Shown: piece after piece, positions 7,198 to 11,587 of the stretch
Numbering within the stretch: position 1 is the stretch's first letter
How the letters are laid out: every line of letters starts with the position of its first letter
Assembly (NCBI GenBank): GCA_038199755.1
Contig: JBBPYR010000029.1
Coordinates: 1 to 11,587 of the forward strand
Direction of reading: 5' to 3'
Length of the DNA: 11,587 nucleotides
From: JBBPYR01 sp038199755
GTDB lineage: Bacteria; Chloroflexota; Ktedonobacteria; Ktedonobacterales; Ktedonobacteraceae
The notes under the pieces: generated by a model
What the model saw: the letters and a program-made list of their open reading frames with translations, nothing else
Told to the model about the DNA's origin: nothing
Databases searched by the model: none
Position numbers and translations under genes: made by a program

Positions 7198-7220
7198 AGT
7201 ACCTAACCTGTGTCTCATAG

Positions 7221-7303
7221 TGGGCGGTGAGAGACTCGAACTCTCACGGTTCATCACCAACAGATCCTAAGTCTGCCCTGTCTACCAATTTCAGCAACCG
7301 CCC
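7221..7303 (-). tRNA. tRNA-Leu (anticodon UAG)
   Basis: Read on the minus strand: acceptor GGGCGGT/ACCGCCC, anticodon arm GCAGA-CTTAGGA-TCTGT with anticodon TAG, a long variable arm of class II type, T loop with GTTCGAG, and discriminator A (7221), as expected for leucine. CCA is not encoded. It decodes CUN codons, chiefly CUA. It is first in the tRNA-Leu/tRNA-Gly pair, with a strong promoter at 7343-7372. Confidence 0.96.
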
Positions 7304-7342
7304 GTATATCCCTGGAAGAAGGTAGAATACTTCCACTTGTGG

Positions 7343-7372
7343 ATAATACATCAGAGACTTACCCACTGTCAA
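7343..7372 (-). promoter_or_regulatory. Promoter of the tRNA-Leu/tRNA-Gly transcript
   Basis: On the minus strand the -35 box TTGACA (7367-7372) and the -10 box TATTAT (7343-7348) are separated by 18 bases. Predicted initiation is near 7336, about 33 bases before tRNA-Leu. No clear intrinsic terminator is visible between tRNA-Gly and tig, so this promoter could also feed tig-clpX-lon. Confidence 0.75.
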
Positions 7373-7479
7373 GGACAATTGACTCACAACGACACTTTGG
7401 CTATCCATTGCTACAACACACTCTTACCGCACTATATTCCTTTTGTTTTTTCGTCATATTCTTTCATCCAGAAATCCTT

Positions 7480-7507
7480 TTGTACTGCTCTATCGGCATG
7501 ATACAAT
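7480..7507 (+). promoter_or_regulatory. Probable ppk promoter
   Basis: TTGTAC (7480-7485) and TACAAT (7502-7507) are 16 bases apart, with an extended -10 TG at 7499-7500. Predicted initiation is near 7514, giving a leader of about 50 bases. It is divergent from the tRNA-Leu promoter about 110 bases away. I see no Pho-box-like direct repeat. Confidence 0.55.
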
Positions 7508-7566
7508 AGAGTACACATGATAAGAGTTCAGCCATACTACTACGCCGGGATAGATAAGATAAGTTT

Positions 7567-9720
7567 ATGCATCAAAGTCAGAGTACACCAGAACCCTCTA
7601 AGCGTTTTGATCGACCTCAGCTCTACATTAATAGAGAGCTGAGTTGGATCGAGTTTAATCGTCGCGTCTTTCAGGAGGCACAAGATAACCGCCATCCTCT
7701 GCTGGAGCGCGTGAAATTCATTGCCATTTTTGAGACGAACCTTGACGAGTTCGTGATGATTCGTATGGCCGGCATTAAAGATCAGATCGCCTCTAGCAAA
7801 ACCCTACGCAGCCACGATGGGCGCACTGCCGAACAGCAGTGGACTGCCATCCGTAAAGACCTCGCTCCCCTGATACAGGAGGTACGCCAATACTGGCGCA
7901 ACACGCTTTTGCCTTTGCTGGCTGAGCAGCATATTCATATTCTGGACTACGAGCAATTAAATGAGCAGCAGCGTGCGGCCATGCTGGCCTTTTTTCAAAA
8001 TGAGATTTTTCCCGCCCTTACTCCGCTTGCTGTCGATCAAGGTCATCGCTTCCCCCACATTTCCAGTCGCAGCTTAAACCTTGCCGTGGTGATTTCCGAG
8101 AATACCGACGCGGAAAAATTTGCTCGTGTGAAGGTGCCCTCTTCTTTGCCTCGTCTGCTGCGCATTCCTATCTATACGGAAGAGCAAGAGGAAGAGGCTG
8201 TCGCTTTTGTTTGGCTAGAACAGGTCATCGCGGCCCATCTTAACCTCCTTTTCCCAGGCTATGATGTCTGGGAATCATACCCATTTCGCGTCTTACGTGA
8301 TGCCGATATCGAGTTGCAGGAGGATGATGCCTCCGATCTGCTCGAGTATATCGAGCAAGAGGTACGTGAGCGTCGCTTTGGTTCCGTGGTTGATCTCGCG
8401 GTGAATCCTGCCATGCCGCACCGTATTCGTAACTTACTCGTTGAAAAACTGGGGATTGTCGTACGGGATTTGACAATTGTTGATGGCCCACTGGGCATGG
8501 GCGATGTGATGGAGTTACTGAGCCTGGATCGTTCAGAACTCAAGGATGAGCCATTCACACCACATACACCTGCATTTTTGAATAGCGGTGATCTCTTTAC
8601 GGCCATCCAGAAATATGATTTACTCGTCCATCACCCCTATGATAGCTTTAATTCTGTGGTCGATTTTATTCGCATCGCCGCAGACGATCCGCATGTGCTT
8701 GCCATCAAGCAAACGCTGTATCGGGTCGGCTCTGATTCCCCGGTGGTCAATGCCTTGTTGCATGCCGTAGAAAACGGCAAGCAGGTTGCGGTGCTGGTAG
8801 AACTCAAGGCCCGCTTTGATGAAGAGAACAACATTGGCTGGGCCAGAGAGTTAGAGCACGCTGGGGTGCATGTCGTCTATGGTCTGGCTGGTCTCAAAAC
8901 GCATTCGAAGGTCGCTCTGGTGGTACGCAGGGAAGCACAGGGCATGCGTCGTTATGTACATCTTGGCACCGGTAACTATAATGCCAGTACCGCCAAAATT
9001 TATGAAGACTTTGGCTTCTTCACCTGCCGCGAAGATATTGGTGCTGACGCTACCGACCTCTTCAACGCCCTTACTGGTTATTCGCGTCAAAGTATCTATC
9101 GCTCCTTGCTGGTTGCCCCGCTCGCATTGCGGAAGAGTTTGCTTGAGCGTATTGAGCGCGAGATAGAGCTGCATAAACAGTTTGGCAATGGACGGCTTAT
9201 CTTCAAGATGAATGCCCTGACCGATCCAGAAATGGTGGCCATGCTTTACAAAGCGGCACAAGTGGGTGTTGAAATTGATCTCATCATTCGCGGCATGTGC
9301 TGTATACGCCCCGGCCTCGAAGGTATCAGTGATACCGTGCATGTGAGAAGTCTCGTTGGTCGCTTTTTGGAACATAGCCGCATTTATTACTTCGGCAATA
9401 ATGGCAAAACCCAAATATACATGGGCAGTGCTGACCTGATGCAGCGTAATCTCAACACACGAGTGGAGACGCTCTTCCCAATTGAGTCCGATATCTTATG
9501 CAAAACGCTGGTCGAACGTGTCCTCAAACCCATTTTTGCCGATACGGTCAATGCCCATGAACTCCATTCCGACGGCAGTTATACGCGCATCGAGTCAAAA
9601 GAGGGCGAGGAACCCTTTGATTGTCAAGAGTGGTTCATCACACAGCCGCTCTTTGACGAAAAAATGCAAGAAGAGATGATCAATGTTATCAACAGTGCCC
9701 TCCCATCCCATGCTTCATAA
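7567..9720 (+). CDS. ppk1: Polyphosphate kinase 1
   Basis: Reversibly transfers the terminal phosphate of ATP onto a growing inorganic polyphosphate chain; usually membrane-associated or cytosolic. The 717 residues are close to the usual length. N-terminal domain: YINRELSWIEFNRRVFQEA (20-38) and FETNLDEFVMIRMAG (55-69). Middle head domain: PFRVLRDADIEL (239-250). Two phospholipase-D-like catalytic domains follow. His446 in LKTHSKVAL matches the autophosphorylated histidine of the family (E. coli His435), and His603 in FLEHSRIYYFGN matches the second essential histidine (E. coli His592). FARFDEENN-type ATP-site residues are seen at RFDEENNIGWA (416-426) and HLGTGNYN at 465-472. The ATG has a weak ribosome-binding site (AAGATAAG upstream). 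It is monocistronic, with no ppx nearby, and converges on the LysM-CHAP gene. Confidence 0.97.
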   Translation: MHQSQSTPEPSKRFDRPQLYINRELSWIEFNRRVFQEAQDNRHPLLERVKFIAIFETNLDEFVMIRMAGIKDQIASSKTLRSHDGRTAEQQWTAIRKDLAPLIQEVRQYWRNTLLPLLAEQHIHILDYEQLNEQQRAAMLAFFQNEIFPALTPLAVDQGHRFPHISSRSLNLAVVISENTDAEKFARVKVPSSLPRLLRIPIYTEEQEEEAVAFVWLEQVIAAHLNLLFPGYDVWESYPFRVLRDADIELQEDDASDLLEYIEQEVRERRFGSVVDLAVNPAMPHRIRNLLVEKLGIVVRDLTIVDGPLGMGDVMELLSLDRSELKDEPFTPHTPAFLNSGDLFTAIQKYDLLVHHPYDSFNSVVDFIRIAADDPHVLAIKQTLYRVGSDSPVVNALLHAVENGKQVAVLVELKARFDEENNIGWARELEHAGVHVVYGLAGLKTHSKVALVVRREAQGMRRYVHLGTGNYNASTAKIYEDFGFFTCREDIGADATDLFNALTGYSRQSIYRSLLVAPLALRKSLLERIEREIELHKQFGNGRLIFKMNALTDPEMVAMLYKAAQVGVEIDLIIRGMCCIRPGLEGISDTVHVRSLVGRFLEHSRIYYFGNNGKTQIYMGSADLMQRNLNTRVETLFPIESDILCKTLVERVLKPIFADTVNAHELHSDGSYTRIESKEGEEPFDCQEWFITQPLFDEKMQEEMINVINSALPSHAS

Positions 9721-9739
9721 CCATGGCATATGGGCAGAG

Positions 9740-9792
9740 GTTGCATAAAAGCGGCCACACGTGCAAAGCACATATGGCCGCTTTTGTGCAAC
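9740..9792. terminator. Bidirectional terminator between ppk and LysM-CHAP gene
   Basis: Nested hairpin: the outer GTTGCA/TGCAAC (9740-9745, 9787-9792) joins through a wobble pair to AAAAGCGGCCA/TGGCCGCTTTT (9747-9757, 9775-9785). An inner GTGC-AAA-GCAC cap (9761-9771) sits within. T4 follows the GC-rich stem on both strands, so both convergent genes can end here. The outer stem is extra to a standard terminator. Confidence 0.85.
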
Positions 9793-9801
9793 TCTTGTGT
9801 T

Positions 9802-10524
9802 TTAATAGGAGGTGATGAAGGTGACGCCGTAGCCAGGAGCAAATTCTACGTCGGTCACGCTATAGGGGTACGCACCCCAGTTCTGATTGCTGGCGATCAC
9901 ATGCCCATTGGGTAGCACCCGTTCTACGACCGCCACGTGTCCAAAGCCATAGGCACCCTGCACCCACGGTTGCAGATCAATAATAGCACCTACCGAGGGA
10001 CTATTAGAGACGCGCCAGTGAAAATCGTAGGCTCGTGCCGTCCACTGCCATGCATTTGCGTTGCTCATCCAAGGAACGTACACATGGTGCAGTTGATAGT
10101 AACGCTCCGCAGCCCAGCGTGTGCATTGTGGATAAGGAAAGAAATTACCCAGGCCCATAATTGGGGAGGGTCCCCGCTTGGCTGTACCTGATCCGCTTGT
10201 CCCACGGCCAGGAATACAAATATGCTGGTTAATGTAGATCATGTTCGGGTTGGAGATATGGTTGTACGAGGTCAGTTTCTGCCACGTCGTATTATAACGA
10301 CTTGCGACGGTACCCAGCGTATCGCCGCTCACCACCGAGTAGGTTGCATCGCTCGCCGAACATGGGCTCTGAGCAAATGCACCCAGGATGGCGGACCCAA
10401 AGGTATTACCGAGCAGGACGACCACCACAATCGACGCCACCAGGACATTGCCTGCTACGATACTCACCGCGCGGTGCTGCCGAAAATACTGCCAGACTCG
10501 TTGGGGCATTTGTGAATGTTGCAC
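9802..10524 (-). CDS. Membrane-anchored LysM and CHAP domain protein (putative peptidoglycan hydrolase)
   Basis: A 240-residue protein predicted to act at the cell wall. The start is GTG at 10524, supported by AGGAG 8 bases upstream; the first internal ATG is residue 6. Residues 1-20 are basic and aromatic, followed by one hydrophobic segment at about 20-50 that can serve as a signal anchor or signal peptide (FAQS near 50-53 is a possible cleavage region). LysM spans about 61-105 (YSVVSGDTLGTVASRYNTTW, then a YINQHICIP end), which binds N-acetylglucosamine-containing glycans. A short Gly/Ser linker leads to the CHAP domain at about 125-240. Its candidate catalytic Cys134 lies in YPQCTRWAAERY, His196 in GHVAVVERV and Asn213 in ASNQNWG. 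CHAP enzymes are amidases or endopeptidases of peptidoglycan. The specific bond cannot be told from sequence. It is monocistronic and convergent with ppk. Confidence 0.93.
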   Translation of the reverse strand: MQHSQMPQRVWQYFRQHRAVSIVAGNVLVASIVVVVLLGNTFGSAILGAFAQSPCSASDATYSVVSGDTLGTVASRYNTTWQKLTSYNHISNPNMIYINQHICIPGRGTSGSGTAKRGPSPIMGLGNFFPYPQCTRWAAERYYQLHHVYVPWMSNANAWQWTARAYDFHWRVSNSPSVGAIIDLQPWVQGAYGFGHVAVVERVLPNGHVIASNQNWGAYPYSVTDVEFAPGYGVTFITSY

Positions 10525-10709
10525 GTTAGCTTCTCCTCTTTCTGCTATACAACGACAATCAACAAAGCAGAGGTAGGGACAGTGAACCCCTGTATCTGTA
10601 TAAATCGCTCGTACCTAGCATATTAGCGCATCTATAGGAAAAGCAGCATGAAACATCGTGAAGCATAGTACCAAAGAGCTAAACAAACTGAGACACCTTA
10701 ACCATTCAA
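10525..10709. other. 5' region of the LysM-CHAP gene
   Basis: Non-coding. On the minus strand TATACA about 50 bases before the ribosome-binding site is a possible -10 box, but no matching -35 box is seen. GGTAGGGACAG at 10572-10582 resembles the outer end of the repeat at 17-42. I see nothing else I can support. Confidence 0.3.
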
Positions 10710-10778
10710 GAAGAGTACATGAGCAAGGTGCATGGTTTCGCCAGTGGCAAAACCATGCACCTTGCTCATGTACTCTTC
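10710..10778. repeat. 33-bp near-perfect intergenic hairpin
   Basis: The arm 10710-10742 pairs with 10746-10778 around a 3-base loop (AGT), with 32 of 33 positions complementary and a single C/A mismatch near the tip. The arm begins GAAGAGTACATGAGCAAGG. No T-run follows on either strand and no gene ends nearby: the LysM-CHAP gene starts at 10524 on the minus strand and tRNA-Phe starts at 10896. A transcription terminator is therefore not the obvious explanation. Confidence 0.88.
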
Positions 10779-10858
10779 AATAGCTAGCGAAGCACCGCTG
10801 GTGCTGAGGCCTCAAAAAGCAGAAGCATACCACATAGTGAGTTAGGCCAAAAAAGGTC

Positions 10859-10887
10859 TTGACGGAAACAGAGAGACATGATATATT
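10859..10887 (+). promoter_or_regulatory. Promoter of tRNA-Phe
   Basis: TTGACG (10859-10864) and TATATT (10882-10887) are separated by exactly 17 bases, with an extended -10 TG at 10879-10880. Initiation is predicted at A10894 to G10896, at or within two bases of the mature tRNA 5' end. Confidence 0.8.
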
Positions 10888-10895
10888 ACGCCCAT

Positions 10896-10968
<73 letters not shown>

Positions 10969-10983
10969 CTAATACACCCCAAA

Positions 10984-11047
10984 CGCCCAAACAAAAACGC
11001 CTCAAGCCAATCTAGAAGCGGCCTGGGGCGTTTCGACTTTTTGGGCG
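10984..11047 (+). terminator. Terminator downstream of tRNA-Phe
   Basis: The inner stem AAACGCC(TCA)AGCC, 10995-11008, pairs with 11020-11033 (GGCCTGGGGCGTTT) with one wobble and one mismatch around an 11-base loop. It is followed by TTTCGACTTTTT. An outer stem CGCCCAAA/TTTGGGCG (10984-10991, 11040-11047) encloses it. An intrinsic terminator for tRNA-Phe is the likely role. Confidence 0.7.
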
Positions 11048-11058
11048 GTTTCCGCAAA

Positions 11059-11077
11059 TGTAGCAACGGTGTAGCAA
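11059..11077. repeat. Direct repeats TGTAGCAA, one helical turn apart
   Basis: TGTAGCAA occurs at 11059-11066 and 11070-11077, an 11-base period, in the short gap between the tRNA-Phe terminator and the end of the recombinase frame. Arm-type integrase sites commonly look like this. The role is inferred only from position and spacing. Confidence 0.5.
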
Positions 11078-11089
11078 TAGGCAAACGAC

Positions 11090-11524
11090 CTATTTTTGAG
11101 GTTGCTCACCCTCTTGCGAAGCATCTCCACCTTCTAGAGGCTTATCCTCTTTACCCTCTTCCTTACTCATATCAGCGAAAGCCGCGAACGCTTGATTAAG
11201 TTTATCCATAGCGTTCTTCTGCATTGTTGGCAACACATGCGAATAGATGTCCATGGTCATGCTAATCTCACTATGCCCTAATATCTCTTGCACAATCTTT
11301 GGATGTACATCCATAGCGAGAAACAAACTAGCGGCACTGTGCCTAAGATCATGAAAGCGTATGTCAGGTAAACCTGCCTTTTCAAGCAGTAGCTTTAGCT
11401 GAACAAGAACACCGTAGCCAAGGTCGAGATGCTTACCCAGAGGTGTTGTCAAGGCCGGTGGAATCACGAGCCGATTTTGAATTGGCCGCCCTGGGAAAAC
11501 GAACTCCAAAGAACAACATTCCAT
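11090..11524 (-). pseudogene. 5'-truncated tyrosine recombinase / phage-type integrase
   Basis: The C-terminal 144 residues of a tyrosine site-specific recombinase. Visible catalytic elements are HDLRH (58-62, the HxxR box), LGHSEIS (82-88) with the conserved His84, and the nucleophile Tyr94 in MDIYSHVLP. The tail (about 118-144) is Glu/Lys-rich. Missing are the arm-binding and core-binding domains and the first catalytic Arg with its box, so the fragment cannot be an active integrase alone. Upstream of 11524 the same frame has stop codons at 11558-11560 and 11564-11566, and the other frames do not read as integrase. The ATG at 11524 is simply the first methionine after the break. It points toward tRNA-Phe about 120 bases away, the usual arrangement for an element integrated in a tRNA gene. 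A frameshift with the remainder beyond the window edge is the main alternative. Confidence 0.8.
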
Positions 11525-11527
11525 GAA

Positions 11528-11586
11528 CGCCGACGAACAAACGCCGACGAAACTGCGTCAGGATCAGGCGATCCTACCGCCGACGA
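11528..11586. repeat. Short repeats CGCCGACGA at the integrase break
   Basis: CGCCGACGA occurs at 11528-11536, 11542-11550 and 11578-11586. The first two are within ACGCCGACGAA units 14 bases apart; the third lies 36 bases further on. Between copies two and three is a small hairpin AGGATC-AGGC-GATCCT (11560-11575 region). The run reaches the window edge and may continue as an array or be the end of an inserted element. Confidence 0.55.
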
Positions 11587-11587
11587 G

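Noticed and set aside
8851..9414. 187-codon open frame on the minus strand inside ppk
   Set aside because: It lies wholly antisense to a well-conserved ppk catalytic region; no ribosome-binding site, domain or independent support. A shadow frame.
11528..11586. Possible CRISPR array from the repeated CGCCGACGA
   Set aside because: Repeat is only 9 bases and the intervals are 5 and 27 bases, unlike CRISPR repeats and spacers; no cas genes in view.

Overview
The window looks like housekeeping chromosome from a Gram-positive-like bacterium, most plausibly a member of the Chloroflexota such as class Ktedonobacteria. That assignment is an inference from the overall style: moderate GC, a Tic20/DUF4870 protein with a long Q/P/G/Y-rich head, a membrane-anchored LysM-CHAP protein, tRNAs without encoded CCA, many long intergenic palindromes, and an integrase tail of the 'MDIYSHVLP' type. 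No sequence search was possible.

Layout. Positions 1-260 hold a modular palindromic repeat and otherwise non-coding DNA. A solitary 5S rRNA gene (about 322-443, +) has its own strong promoter and converges on a DUF4870 membrane-protein gene (557-1210, -); a symmetrical hairpin between them can terminate both. Positions 1473-7303 are a minus-strand block read tRNA-Leu(UAG), tRNA-Gly(GCC), a possible 32-codon micro-ORF, tig (trigger factor), clpX, lon. This is the widespread tig-clpX-lon protein quality-control neighbourhood without clpP. tig and clpX are tightly coupled (GTG starts, 6-bp gap to the longest clpX frame). clpX and lon are separated by about 150 bp carrying two palindromes, one centred on the clpX stop codon.

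A divergent promoter region (7304-7566) separates the tRNA/tig block from ppk (7567-9720, +), a full-length polyphosphate kinase. ppk converges on a LysM-CHAP cell-wall hydrolase-like gene (9802-10524, -), again with a symmetrical bidirectional terminator between them. The spacer 10525-10895 carries a near-perfect 33-bp hairpin with no T-tract and a strong promoter that fires almost at the first base of tRNA-Phe(GAA).

The right end is a mobile-element scar. The tRNA-Phe gene is followed by its terminator, a pair of 8-bp direct repeats one helical turn apart, and the C-terminal part of a tyrosine recombinase pointing at the tRNA. The recombinase is cut off at about 11525 by unrelated DNA containing short repeats.

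Functionally, trigger factor (nascent-chain folding), ClpX (unfoldase for ClpP) and Lon (ATP-dependent protease) form a proteostasis set. Polyphosphate, the product of Ppk, is known in some bacteria to stimulate Lon, so the adjacency is suggestive but not evidence of co-regulation. I see no convincing undescribed multi-gene system. The most interesting items are the micro-ORF between tRNA-Gly and tig, the stop-codon palindrome of clpX, the long T-less hairpins, the near-leaderless tRNA-Phe promoter and the truncated integrase at tRNA-Phe.
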